Shown one piece after another: positions 21,470 through 31,157 of a DNA stretch of 64,000 bases. The notes beneath the pieces were generated by a model that saw only the letters and a list, made by a program, of their open reading frames with translations, was not told the DNA's origin and did no database searches. The DNA is from an uncultured SAR86 cluster bacterium. GTDB lineage: Bacteria; Pseudomonadota; Gammaproteobacteria; Magnimaribacterales; D2472. Position 1 is the stretch's first letter, and each line of letters opens with the position of its first letter. The DNA is taken from the NCBI GenBank assembly GCA_902591565.1, contig CACJBC010000004.1, positions 1-64,000 on the forward strand, written 5' to 3'. Made by a program: the position numbers and the translations under genes.

Positions 21470-22291
21470 TTATCTTTTTATTAATATTGTAATGCCCAAA
21501 AATATTGGCCATAATCCAAGAAAAATTTCTCCAACATAAATTAGATTATATTCAGTTCCGTGTATAAGCACTGCAGTAAGATTAAAAATTGCTGCACATA
21601 TATAAATTATTCCTGCAGAAAAAAACCAGGTTGGATTTAGAGTAACCACACCAAGTAACGCAAATATTAATGTTGCAACAAAAAAAGATGTAAAGTCTTT
21701 TAGTAGTGCATTTTGAGCATTATCAGCTAAATCTTTTAAAATAAAACCAAAATCAGCTGCTGCAGTGTCAGGTGTAAATATCCAGTTCAAAGAAAATCCT
21801 AGAATTATATATGCATATAAGACACCTAAATATCTTATGATAAATGTGTAATCGTAGTTTTTTGATATTAAAAAGTAATAAAAATAACCACCAAAAAATC
21901 CAGCTAACCAATGTAATATTTTTCCTATAATTGTTCTGTTACCTCCTAGTAATTCCGATTCAAAAAGCAAAACAACCATTAAATACATAGCGATGCCAAT
22001 TGCACATGCGCCAGCAAATGCATATAAATACTTAGCATGAAAATTTATATATTTAGTTAGCAATCCTGTTACGCTAAAAGCTACTGCAAAACCAATTATT
22101 ACAACTCCATAAAGAAGTATGCCTAAACGCTGAAAATCAAATAGCAAAACCTCAAGTGACTTGAATATTCCGATAGGCATGTTTACTGAATTTAACCAAA
22201 TTAAATTTGATATGGATGAAATTGGTGTTATTAACATAACAGTGAATAAGGCAGCTGATAGAACAGCAAATGGATATTTTGCTATTTTCAT
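21470..22291 (-). CDS. Polytopic membrane protein of unknown function; C-terminal half related to the protein at 31704-32081
   Basis: 273 aa, multiple hydrophobic segments; shared pattern DFTsFF...WFFSAGIIYICAAIFN. Confidence 0.75.
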   Translation of the reverse strand: MKIAKYPFAVLSAALFTVMLITPISSISNLIWLNSVNMPIGIFKSLEVLLFDFQRLGILLYGVVIIGFAVAFSVTGLLTKYINFHAKYLYAFAGACAIGIAMYLMVVLLFESELLGGNRTIIGKILHWLAGFFGGYFYYFLISKNYDYTFIIRYLGVLYAYIILGFSLNWIFTPDTAAADFGFILKDLADNAQNALLKDFTSFFVATLIFALLGVVTLNPTWFFSAGIIYICAAIFNLTAVLIHGTEYNLIYVGEIFLGLWPIFLGITILIKR

Positions 22292-22293
22292 TA

Positions 22294-23370
22294 CTATTTA
22301 GGTAAGATTTTAATTAATTTATTATTTGGACCGTCAGTAAGGAGATAAATATACCCTTTTGGTGAATCTTGAATATTTCTAAGTCTAAAATTCAAATCTG
22401 TAAATAAAGATTTTTGTATTGTTAAATCATTTATATTAATTTGTTTAACATCTTTAGATACCAATGCGGTTATTAAAAAATTATTTTTTAGTTCAGGATA
22501 AAGATCTTTTTCATAAAAAATCATATCAGATGGTGCTATTGATGGAATCCAGGTAAATAATGGCTGTTCCATACCCTCTTTCTCAGTAAATGGACTTATA
22601 ACAGCGCCTGAATAATCAATGCCGTATGTAATTGCAGGCCAACCGTAATTTAATGATGGTTTTATTATATTAAGTTCATCGCCTCCTTTTGGACCATGTT
22701 CGTGTTCATATATCTCGCCAGAACTTGTAATTACTAAGCCTTGCATATTTCTATGACCATATGAATATATGTCTGATAATGCATTTTTATATGATATAAA
22801 TGGGTTATCTTGAGGAATCGAACCATCTCGATTGATTCTAATAATTTTACCAAAATGATTATCTAGACTTTGCGCCTTCTCTCTATGATCATAACCATCG
22901 CCACTAGTTAAAAGTAAGGTCCCATCATTTAAAAAAGCAATTTTTGCACCCATATGTGCTGGCGATCTTCTATAAGCATTAGCTTCAAAAATAATCTTTC
23001 TATTTACCAGTTTATTATCTTTAAGTTCGGCTGAAGCTAAATAAAGAGTAATTTTTTTATTATCCTTTTTTGCAGAGTAGCTTATGTAAATTTTATTATT
23101 GGTATTAAAATCAGGATCTAAAACGACTTCTGAAAGACCTCCTTGACTTGAATATGCAACTTCTGGAATATTTGTAACATTAATAATAGATTTATTAGTC
23201 AGTGAAGCGATTCTTAATTTTCCAGGCATTTCAGTAAATAATATTTTATCTTCACTGAGAAAAACAAAGCTCCATGCATCATCTAAATTATCGAGAACAG
23301 TCTCAAACTTATATTCAGCAGATGAATGAATTGAGAATAAAAATAAAAATGAAGATAAATAAAATTTCAT
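22294..23370 (-). CDS. PQQ-dependent sugar dehydrogenase (soluble aldose dehydrogenase-like beta-propeller)
   Basis: LLTSGDGYDHREKAQSLDNHFGKIIRINRDGSIPQDNPF, YGHRNMQGLV, EHGPKGGDELNIIKP, NYGWPAITYG motifs; signal peptide. Confidence 0.93.
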   Translation of the reverse strand: MKFYLSSFLFLFSIHSSAEYKFETVLDNLDDAWSFVFLSEDKILFTEMPGKLRIASLTNKSIINVTNIPEVAYSSQGGLSEVVLDPDFNTNNKIYISYSAKKDNKKITLYLASAELKDNKLVNRKIIFEANAYRRSPAHMGAKIAFLNDGTLLLTSGDGYDHREKAQSLDNHFGKIIRINRDGSIPQDNPFISYKNALSDIYSYGHRNMQGLVITSSGEIYEHEHGPKGGDELNIIKPSLNYGWPAITYGIDYSGAVISPFTEKEGMEQPLFTWIPSIAPSDMIFYEKDLYPELKNNFLITALVSKDVKQININDLTIQKSLFTDLNFRLRNIQDSPKGYIYLLTDGPNNKLIKILPK

Positions 23371-23534
23371 AATACTTATAATAAATATATATATTATAAA
23401 TTATATTAAAAACCTATAAATAATCTTATAAAGATAACAGGTATAACCAAGGATAAAAATAATAGTAATAAGAATTTCCATTTATTCATAACTCATAATA
23501 ATAGTATAAAAAATCTAGGTATAATTAACTTATA

Positions 23535-23618
23535 ATGGATTATACGACTTATTTAATTGGGAATATTATTTTTATAGCCCTTCTATATTGGGTAGTAAAA
23601 AATAAAAATAAGTTTTAG
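23535..23618 (+). CDS. Putative 27-aa single-TM peptide
   Basis: MDYTTYLIGNIIFIALLYWVVKNKNKF*; hydrophobic core with basic tail; no homology evidence. Confidence 0.35.
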   Translation: MDYTTYLIGNIIFIALLYWVVKNKNKF

Positions 23619-23646
23619 TATCAACTAAACTATATAAAATATTATT

Positions 23647-23820
23647 ATGGAAACTGTTTTTATATATTCGATTATTTTTCTATTTATTGGCGGAATAATG
23701 TGGTCTTTTGAAGGTAGTAAATTCACCAACTATACTCAAAATATGGGTATGTTGCTTTTTTTTAAATTTAGTAAATGGTTTTTTGTAATCCTTGCATTTG
23801 GGCTTCCATTTATGAACTAA
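23647..23820 (+). CDS. Putative 57-aa small membrane protein, not in the ORF track
   Basis: METVFIYSIIFLFIGGIMWSFEGSKFTNYTQNMGMLLFFKFSKWFFVILAFGLPFMN*; two TM-like segments. Confidence 0.55.
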   Translation: METVFIYSIIFLFIGGIMWSFEGSKFTNYTQNMGMLLFFKFSKWFFVILAFGLPFMN

Positions 23821-23833
23821 CGGATATGTATCA

Positions 23834-24175
23834 ATGAAAAAATTATTATCATTATCGTTTCTACTATTTTCTTTTAATGTATGGGCAGAGTATGATACAA
23901 AATGTTCTATTCTAATAACTAAAAGACTTCAATCAGCTGAAGATGCATATAAAGATGCTATAAATAAGATAAATTTGTGCAAAAAATATGACATTTTGTC
24001 TATTACAAGCTTTTTAGAGGAACCAATTTCAAAAGTTTATATCACAGACCTCATTCAAACTTATTGTATGTTTAATCATGAAATAATCACTCTGTTGGAT
24101 AAAAATACAAGTAATCTAAGTTGTGTTCATCGCGGTTTTCCACGAAATGAAAGAAAACTTATAATTAAAAACTAA
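23834..24175 (+). CDS. Hypothetical secreted protein
   Basis: Signal peptide MKKLLSLSFLLFSFNVWA; 113 aa with several Cys. Confidence 0.6.
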   Translation: MKKLLSLSFLLFSFNVWAEYDTKCSILITKRLQSAEDAYKDAINKINLCKKYDILSITSFLEEPISKVYITDLIQTYCMFNHEIITLLDKNTSNLSCVHRGFPRNERKLIIKN

Positions 24176-24250
24176 ATTTTATTTAACATAAATGTTGCTT
24201 TATGTAACATCTAGTCAATATTAACTTCATATGTGGCTACTATATTTGCA

Positions 24251-24325
24251 AATGAAAGTACTCCTCAACATCTAATAGATACTTTCATTTGATGGCAGGA
24301 ATAATCCCCTTACCTGCCATCAAAA
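24251..24325 (+). ncRNA. Twin stem-loop element with C-rich loops (candidate sRNA/3' structure; strand uncertain)
   Basis: Stem 1 AATGAAAGTA (24251-24260)/TACTTTCATT (24280-24289), loop contains CTCCTC; stem 2 TGATGGCAGG (24290-24299)/CCTGCCATCA (24313-24322), loop AATAATCCCCTTA. No U-tract on either side. Confidence 0.4.
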
Positions 24326-24326
24326 C

Positions 24327-24719
24327 TTAAATACATAAATTACAGCCCATTAACACAAGAATTACTATTGATGGTAACCAAATTATTGGTCTAATCAGCT
24401 TATATTGATACAAATTTAAGATGGCTCCTATAAGATATAAAACCCTTAAGCCAAACCAAGCTTGAGCTAAGACTAAATTATCAACATTTAATATTATTGA
24501 TAATAATGCAAATGCAAGAAAGATAGGCAGCGATTGTCTTAGATTGTCGCTAGCCGAAGCCATTCGGGATGACAAAGATGTCATATTTGAAATGTCACCA
24601 CCAGTATAGGTCCACTGAATAAATGGAACCTTGTGTAGCGATAAGGTCATAGTTAAAAACAAATGGATTAAATAAAAAAATCCAACACATATGATTAAAT
24701 CAGACATAAACTCTCCCAA
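24327..24719 (-). CDS. MAPEG family protein
   Basis: RMASASDNLRQSLPIFLAFALLSI...AQAWFGLRVLYLIGAILN pattern of MAPEG proteins. Confidence 0.85.
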   Translation of the reverse strand: MGEFMSDLIICVGFFYLIHLFLTMTLSLHKVPFIQWTYTGGDISNMTSLSSRMASASDNLRQSLPIFLAFALLSIILNVDNLVLAQAWFGLRVLYLIGAILNLYQYKLIRPIIWLPSIVILVLMGCNLCI

Positions 24720-24750
24720 ATTATGTTTTAAATATTATTTTATATTAATT

Positions 24751-26706
24751 TTAATATTTTAGATGTTTTTTAAGTTCATCTAAATAAGGATCATAATTTT
24801 TCCAATAATCCAAACCAGATGTATAAATAGGTTGACGAACCTGTTGAGCACTTGGAGTTTTTACAGACCTTTTACTTTTATAAAATTCTATACATGCATC
24901 TTCAAAAGGCAATTTACAATAATCTAAAATTACCTTAACTGTATCTTCGAAATTATTTATTAGATCTTCATAATTTACGGATAATATTTGATTTGGTAAA
25001 ACTTTATTCCAATGATCCATAAGATCAACATAATTATTGTAATAGTTACCTAACCTTTCAAGGCTATAAGTAAATTCTTGACCCTCTGCAAACAACTGTT
25101 TGTAACAAGAAAAACAAGCTGACATAGAATTTCTTCTAATATCTATAATTTTTGCATTTGGTAAAATTAGTTTAATTAAGCCAATATGTCTAAAATTATT
25201 AGGCATTTTATCTATAAAATAGACCCCATCTTTTCTAAATACCTCTGAATCATTTATGTAGTTTTCACCTATCATCTTTAGTTGTGGCGCAGATAAAGAT
25301 AACAGTATATCCGGATAGCGAGATTCTTTATTTTGAGCCTTTCTTAAGTTCAATTTATGCGAGATTGCTAAAATATTAGGTAATTCATGTGTTGCATCTA
25401 CCTTGCTATGAGAGGCGAGTATTTGTTCAACCAAAGTAGAGCCTACTCTTGGCAAACCTAGAATAAATATTGGCTCATTTGATGAGTGACCCCAATTATT
25501 TTTAACTTCAAAGAGATCACTAGTACAGATTTCTATTTGATTAATACATTCGTTAGTAAAATCTTTAGTTTTATATTTAGTGTATGGAAGTTTTAAATCA
25601 TTTCCTTGTTTGTAATGATTAAAAGATTTTTTATAATCAGAAATATCTTCATAAGCCTTTCCAAGAGCAAAATGCATATATATTTTTTCTTCTTGATCAA
25701 GGTACTCATCTAATACCATCTCCTCAAGTTTTATAATTTCATTATCATCAAATTTATAAGTTTTTAGATTTGCTAAGCTCCAATATGCATCTCCACAAAA
25801 ATTGTTTATCTTATAGGATTTTTTATATGCATTTATTGAATTATCTATCTCCCCAAAATTTTTATATAAATGACCGCACGATAGATGCAATTGATAATTA
25901 GAGGGATTATTGTTAAGAATGTTTTTATATAAGTTTAATGCATCTTGTTGGTTGTCAGTTTGTTGAAGTGTTACAGCATAAGTAATTTGAGCATTTATAT
26001 CATTTGGAAATTTTTGATGCATTTTTTCTGCAAATTCAAGCGCTTGACCATATTTTTGTCGTTTAATTAAAATATTTATATATTGGATCAAGGTATCTAG
26101 ATTATTAGCATCAAATTCTAAACAACTTTCAAGTAAAAATTCAGCATCGTCATAAACATGCAATTCAGAGCATATAGTTGCTAATAATTTCATTCCTTCA
26201 ATATGATGAGGTGTATTTTGCAAATAATATCTACAAAGATCATCAGCTTTTTTTAGTTTACCTTCATGTATGAAGCTCAGAACTGATTTAAGTTCAGGAG
26301 GTAAATTTTTTAAATAAATTATATTTTTATCAGCTACTTTTATTATCTCTTCTGAAGCATTTTCTAACCCCAGAATACCAAGCCATGAAGCTTGAAGTGA
26401 AGGATTATACTTAACAGCTCTTAGATATGCCTTTAATGCTAGTTCTTTATTATTAAGTTTAAAATAGTTATGACCAAATTCTTGGTACGCTCTTCCATAA
26501 GTGGTATTTATTTTTAATAAGTTTGATAATGAATTTAATGCTTCTTCATATCTTTCTAAATATCTGAGATTAACGGACAAATAAAACCAATAATCTAACT
26601 CACTTAATTTTTTTTTATTTGATTCAATATAATTAAGAGAAACCTTGAACTCTTTTGAAGATATTAATTCTCGTATTTTATTATTTACTTTAGTATCTGA
26701 TTTCAT
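24751..26706 (-). CDS. TPR-repeat sulfotransferase family protein (copy 1)
   Basis: N-terminal tandem TPRs; C-terminal sulfotransferase fold: PIFILGLPRVGSTLVEQILASH (PAPS 5'-loop), FIDKMPNNFRHIGLI, IIDIRRNSMSACFSCYKQLFAEGQEFTY. Confidence 0.9.
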   Translation of the reverse strand: MKSDTKVNNKIRELISSKEFKVSLNYIESNKKKLSELDYWFYLSVNLRYLERYEEALNSLSNLLKINTTYGRAYQEFGHNYFKLNNKELALKAYLRAVKYNPSLQASWLGILGLENASEEIIKVADKNIIYLKNLPPELKSVLSFIHEGKLKKADDLCRYYLQNTPHHIEGMKLLATICSELHVYDDAEFLLESCLEFDANNLDTLIQYINILIKRQKYGQALEFAEKMHQKFPNDINAQITYAVTLQQTDNQQDALNLYKNILNNNPSNYQLHLSCGHLYKNFGEIDNSINAYKKSYKINNFCGDAYWSLANLKTYKFDDNEIIKLEEMVLDEYLDQEEKIYMHFALGKAYEDISDYKKSFNHYKQGNDLKLPYTKYKTKDFTNECINQIEICTSDLFEVKNNWGHSSNEPIFILGLPRVGSTLVEQILASHSKVDATHELPNILAISHKLNLRKAQNKESRYPDILLSLSAPQLKMIGENYINDSEVFRKDGVYFIDKMPNNFRHIGLIKLILPNAKIIDIRRNSMSACFSCYKQLFAEGQEFTYSLERLGNYYNNYVDLMDHWNKVLPNQILSVNYEDLINNFEDTVKVILDYCKLPFEDACIEFYKSKRSVKTPSAQQVRQPIYTSGLDYWKNYDPYLDELKKHLKY

Positions 26707-26711
26707 TTTTA

Positions 26712-26742
26712 ATAAAAAAAGGCCAGTATAAACTGGCCTTTT
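26712..26742 (-). terminator. Rho-independent terminator of the TonB receptor at 26760-29249
   Basis: Minus-strand AAAAGGCCAGT-TTAT-ACTGGCCTTTTTTT: 11-bp stem with T-tract. Confidence 0.85.
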
Positions 26743-26759
26743 GATTCTAAATGTTTTTC

Positions 26760-29249
26760 TTAAAATTTACGAGAAATTCGAACACCAATATTTCTTGGTC
26801 TGTTAGTCGTAATTCTAGGAATATCATCCTGATCGTTATAGTATAGATTTGCTCTTTCATCAGTAAGATTTCTTACAAAGAATTCTATATCAGTTTCATT
26901 GGCTGTCATTCCAAATGCTAAATCCATTGTTTGATATCCATCTTGCTCTAACACTTTTGCTGATTCAAATGAATTATATGTTTCATTTGCACTTTTATAA
27001 GCAAATTGGACATATGCTGGATTACCTTTATATGACATATCCTTTCTTAATCTAACATTAAATTGTCGAGATGGTGACAATGGTAAAGGACTTCCAATGT
27101 CGACAATAGGAACTGTTTGTGAAACATCTTTTACGATCTCAGTATCATTTAATGAAACAGCAGCATTCACTGTCCAGTCATCAGCAGGATACCACAGCAT
27201 ATCAGCTTCAAAACCACTAATTTCCGCATCTGCTGCATTTTCAACAAATGTAAGAATTGATATATTTGTTGGATCAAACTGAGATACTTGAATATCTGTC
27301 CAGTCAACCATGTAATATGTTGCATTAAGCCTCATTCTTCCATCATCAAGAACTGTTTTAATACCGAGTTCAGTATTTAAAACCTCATCTGATTCAAAAG
27401 TTGTAGCTACATTTGCTCTGAAATTATCGCCAGCTCCTTCACCACAATAACCTTCTGCAGATGGGTCTTTTTTGGCACATGAATTAACAAGTCCACCACC
27501 TCTATTATATCCACCAGGTCTGTAACCCTCAGATTGAGTTAAATAGACTAATGTATCGTCATCGACTTTATAACTTGCTGTAAATTTAGTAATAGTATCA
27601 GATAGATTCAATGGATCAGCTGTATGACCACCTGAAGTATCATAATTTCTACCCCATTCGTCTTGAACTATTAAACCACCAAATTTAGATTGACCTTTAT
27701 AATCAATATCTAAATCATAATTACGAGCACCAAATAATAAATCTAGTTTTTCAGTTAATGGAAATGTTAACTCAGCAAAGTATGCTGTTTGCTCATCATT
27801 TCTTTCAATATCATTAAAGAATCTATACTCTGGATCTCTAGGATTAGGATTGTTAGCATAAACACCAGTAATTATAGGGTTAGGACCAACTGTTGGATAT
27901 GAATCTAGGAATCCAAGATATCCATAATCATTTTGAGTTTTAAGGTTACTCTCCTCAAGGAATACACCTGCTGTATATGAGAATGGTAAATTGCTGAGTT
28001 CATTTGATGAAACTCTAAATTCGTGAGTAGTTCTTTCATTGTTATCTAATAAATCTACCTGAACTGTACCTCTACCGCATGAACCAGCTACACCTGCTGT
28101 AGCATCTGCATATATACAGGTATAGTAAGGCATATAACCACCAACATTAATATAACCAGAATAATCAACTGTTTGTTCAGCTTCTCTATCTAAAACAGAG
28201 CCTGTATAAACAACATCTAGCTTACCCATTCTTCCTTCTAAAGTTAAAGATGTTTGTGAAAATGAATCTTCTAATGTATCAGGAACATATCTCTGTACCT
28301 GAAGATCTCCAACAGCTGGATCATAGTCCCATACACCGTCAGCTTCAATTGTTTGATCCATGTGACTAATTAATAAATCCCAATCATCATTGATAGTATG
28401 TGCAGATGAAAGTCTAAATCCTTCATACGATGAATCATTAAAATCTGTTTCAACCAAATGAGTATTTGGAGTCTCAACATAGGTAGCTGCATTTGCATAA
28501 TTTCCTAATGGACCACCGAATGCACCTTTGCCTTCAGAACTCCATACGCCCGCAACATTATCAATATAGCCACCGTTATTTGCATTATATAATACACCTC
28601 TTATAGCCCATGTATCACTCATAGGTACGTTTATAAAAGCATCAAATGAAGAACTCATATCTCCGTTAGATGTATTAAATAGTGAGCCATTAAAACCACT
28701 TTCAGAAACTTCAAATTTAGGCTTATTTGTTATAAGTCTTACAGTACCAGCTTGAGAACTTGCGCCAAAGAGAGTTCCTTGTGGTCCAGGAAGAACCTCA
28801 ATACGTTCCATATCGGCTACATAAACATCCAAATTACGACCAGGTACTTGAACTGGTTGTTCATCTAAATAAAGAGCAACATTCGGAGCAGAACCTTGAG
28901 CTGCTGATAAGAAAACATTTACTGGATCTACTGCAAGACCTCTAATATAAATTGTAGACTGACCAGGCCCTCTACCACCAGAAGTAACATTTGGTAAGTA
29001 CTCAATATACTCATCAAAATTAGAAACATTCATTTCTTTTAGCGTTTCTTCGGTAAGTGCAGTAACTGTTACTGGTATGTCTGATGCGCTTTCATCCTTT
29101 TTTGTAGCAGAAACTACAACTTCTTCAATTTGTCTATCTTGTGATTCAGCAGTTTGTGGAACAATAGCTGCAACTGAACCAAGAATGCCAATGGATAGTT
29201 TATTTGAATATTTAGTAAATTGTTCTTTTACTTTATCTAAATTAAACAT
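26760..29249 (-). CDS. TonB-dependent receptor (copy 1)
   Basis: IEEVVVSATKKDESASDIPVTVTALTEETL TonB box/plug; ...YQTMDLAFGMTANETDIEFFVRNLTDERANLYYNDQ...RNIGVRISRKF C-terminal beta strands. ATG at 29249 preferred over the TTG start at 29315. Confidence 0.93.
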   Translation of the reverse strand: MFNLDKVKEQFTKYSNKLSIGILGSVAAIVPQTAESQDRQIEEVVVSATKKDESASDIPVTVTALTEETLKEMNVSNFDEYIEYLPNVTSGGRGPGQSTIYIRGLAVDPVNVFLSAAQGSAPNVALYLDEQPVQVPGRNLDVYVADMERIEVLPGPQGTLFGASSQAGTVRLITNKPKFEVSESGFNGSLFNTSNGDMSSSFDAFINVPMSDTWAIRGVLYNANNGGYIDNVAGVWSSEGKGAFGGPLGNYANAATYVETPNTHLVETDFNDSSYEGFRLSSAHTINDDWDLLISHMDQTIEADGVWDYDPAVGDLQVQRYVPDTLEDSFSQTSLTLEGRMGKLDVVYTGSVLDREAEQTVDYSGYINVGGYMPYYTCIYADATAGVAGSCGRGTVQVDLLDNNERTTHEFRVSSNELSNLPFSYTAGVFLEESNLKTQNDYGYLGFLDSYPTVGPNPIITGVYANNPNPRDPEYRFFNDIERNDEQTAYFAELTFPLTEKLDLLFGARNYDLDIDYKGQSKFGGLIVQDEWGRNYDTSGGHTADPLNLSDTITKFTASYKVDDDTLVYLTQSEGYRPGGYNRGGGLVNSCAKKDPSAEGYCGEGAGDNFRANVATTFESDEVLNTELGIKTVLDDGRMRLNATYYMVDWTDIQVSQFDPTNISILTFVENAADAEISGFEADMLWYPADDWTVNAAVSLNDTEIVKDVSQTVPIVDIGSPLPLSPSRQFNVRLRKDMSYKGNPAYVQFAYKSANETYNSFESAKVLEQDGYQTMDLAFGMTANETDIEFFVRNLTDERANLYYNDQDDIPRITTNRPRNIGVRISRKF

Positions 29250-29453
29250 ATATAAATTCCTATTTATAATTAATATAAATTGCGAATAAATAAAGATGTC
29301 CCCTGTTTCCCCCAAGAGAAGTTTAGCTTTATTTAACGACCAGCAATTTCTGTAAATCGGTCTAAATTATATGATAACAGCAAAATTTGAGTATGCAAAT
29401 TAATTAAGTCGATAAAAATTCTAGATAAATATTTTTTTTTATGTTTCACTTAA

Positions 29454-30953
29454 TTGAATATTTTTAAAAAAATGAAAAATTTAAATAAACCAAGATTTCT
29501 TATATCTGTATTCTTATTACTATTCATAACAACAGTTGTATATTTAAATTTAGATGCGTCTTCAGCATTTTTTTCATCAACTCAACTTTTATTATCAGAA
29601 TATTTGGGATGGTTAATAATAATTATTGCTAATGGTTTTTTAATATTTTCAACCTATTTAGTATTTAGTAGATTTCAACATATCAGGCTTGGTGGTTCTA
29701 GTGCCAGTCCTGCATACTCATATAGAACTTGGATAGCAATGCTATTTAGTGCTGGTTTAGGTATTGGTCTTCTATTTTATGGTGTCGCAGAACCTATCGG
29801 CAATTTAAACGACTATCCAGGAATGATTGAAGGAAACCTTTCTTATAATGCAAGTAAAGCATTAAGTTTAGCTAATCTTCATTGGGGTCTTCATGGATGG
29901 GCTATATATTCTGCTCTAGGGCTATGTATTGCATATACAACCTATAACAAAAATAAACCCTTCAGAGTAAGCTCTTTGTTAGGACAATCTGTTGAAAATA
30001 ATAAACTCTTGGCAGCTACAATAGATATCATTGCAATTCTAACTACTATTACCGGCATTGCTACATCATTAGGTTTAGGAGCATCTCAGATTAGCGGTGG
30101 TTTAAATTATGTTTTTAATTTAAATGTTAGCGAAATGATATTAATAGCTCTAATTACAATTTTAGGATTAGTAAGTGTTTTATTAGGTTTGGATAAAGGT
30201 ATTAAAAGACTTTCTCAATTAAACATGACAATTGCAGGCGTTTTACTTTTAGCTATTTTAATTCTCGGACCAACATTATTTATTCTAAATTCTATAATTC
30301 AAAACGCGGGGGTATATCTAAATCAATTAATTCAAATGGCAACTTGGACAGAAGCTTATGATTCTTCAGTTTATCAAAATGCCTATACGTTATTTTACTT
30401 TAGTTGGTGGTTTGCTTGGGCGCCTTTTGTTTCCTTATTTATAGCAAGAATTTCATACGGTAGAACCGTTAAAGAATTTGTAGTTGGTGTTTTATTTGTT
30501 CCGTCTTTGATTGTTTTTATATGGATGGGGGTATTTGGAAATGCAGCTATATATCAAGTTCTAAATAATATTGGAAATATAGCTTTAGCTGTTAGTGAGG
30601 ATGTTACAACAGCATTATTTGTTTTATATGATGCATTTTCATTTTCACTAACTCTTTCTACTTTAACTTTATTTGTAATTGTTACCTTCTTTGTAACTTC
30701 ATCTGACTCAGGTGCTTTAGTAGCATCAATGCTCTCTTCTAAAAAAGGTGCAGAAATAGATGGGGATTCGCCATTAATTTCAAGAGCTACATGGGCAATA
30801 CTTTTGGGTGTTCTAGCAGCAGTATTGTTAAAAGCTGGAGGATTGGGAGCGCTTCAAACTGCAGTTGTAATATTTGGAATACCTTTTTCAATAATTACTG
30901 TATTTGCATGTAGAGAGCTTTATAAATCTTTTAAAGAAGAAGTAATTAATTAA
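29454..30953 (+). CDS. BCCT family betaine/carnitine/choline-type transporter (copy 1)
   Basis: MLFSAGLGIGLLFYGVAEP, FYFSWWFAWAPFVSLFIARISYGRTVKEF motifs of BCCT. Confidence 0.93.
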   Translation: MNIFKKMKNLNKPRFLISVFLLLFITTVVYLNLDASSAFFSSTQLLLSEYLGWLIIIIANGFLIFSTYLVFSRFQHIRLGGSSASPAYSYRTWIAMLFSAGLGIGLLFYGVAEPIGNLNDYPGMIEGNLSYNASKALSLANLHWGLHGWAIYSALGLCIAYTTYNKNKPFRVSSLLGQSVENNKLLAATIDIIAILTTITGIATSLGLGASQISGGLNYVFNLNVSEMILIALITILGLVSVLLGLDKGIKRLSQLNMTIAGVLLLAILILGPTLFILNSIIQNAGVYLNQLIQMATWTEAYDSSVYQNAYTLFYFSWWFAWAPFVSLFIARISYGRTVKEFVVGVLFVPSLIVFIWMGVFGNAAIYQVLNNIGNIALAVSEDVTTALFVLYDAFSFSLTLSTLTLFVIVTFFVTSSDSGALVASMLSSKKGAEIDGDSPLISRATWAILLGVLAAVLLKAGGLGALQTAVVIFGIPFSIITVFACRELYKSFKEEVIN

Positions 30954-31105
30954 TCTATTTCTTCATCTAATTTTTTTAGTTCTTCATTATCCATGTCATC
31001 TTCAAAAATAAGTTGATCAGAATAATTATCGGTACTTCTATATTTTTTACCGATAATTAAAGCTATGACGACTAAAATTAAAATCAAACCAATTTGATAC
31101 ATCAT
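30950..31105 (-). CDS. Putative 51-aa single-TM protein, not in the ORF track
   Basis: MMYQIGLILILVVIALIIGKKYRSTDNYSDQLIFEDDMDNEELKKLDEEID*: N-terminal TM plus acidic tail. Confidence 0.55.
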   Translation of the reverse strand: MMYQIGLILILVVIALIIGKKYRSTDNYSDQLIFEDDMDNEELKKLDEEID

Positions 31106-31157
31106 ATGAATATCCTATATATAATTAGAAGAACTAATATATATAACAAAACTACAC

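Noticed and set aside
29250-29315. N-terminal extension MGETGDIFIYSQFILIINRNLY of TonB receptor copy 1
   Set aside because: TTG start reads through the leader hairpin; the internal ATG at 29249 has a plausible SD (TAGGAAT) and fits a receptor N-terminus.
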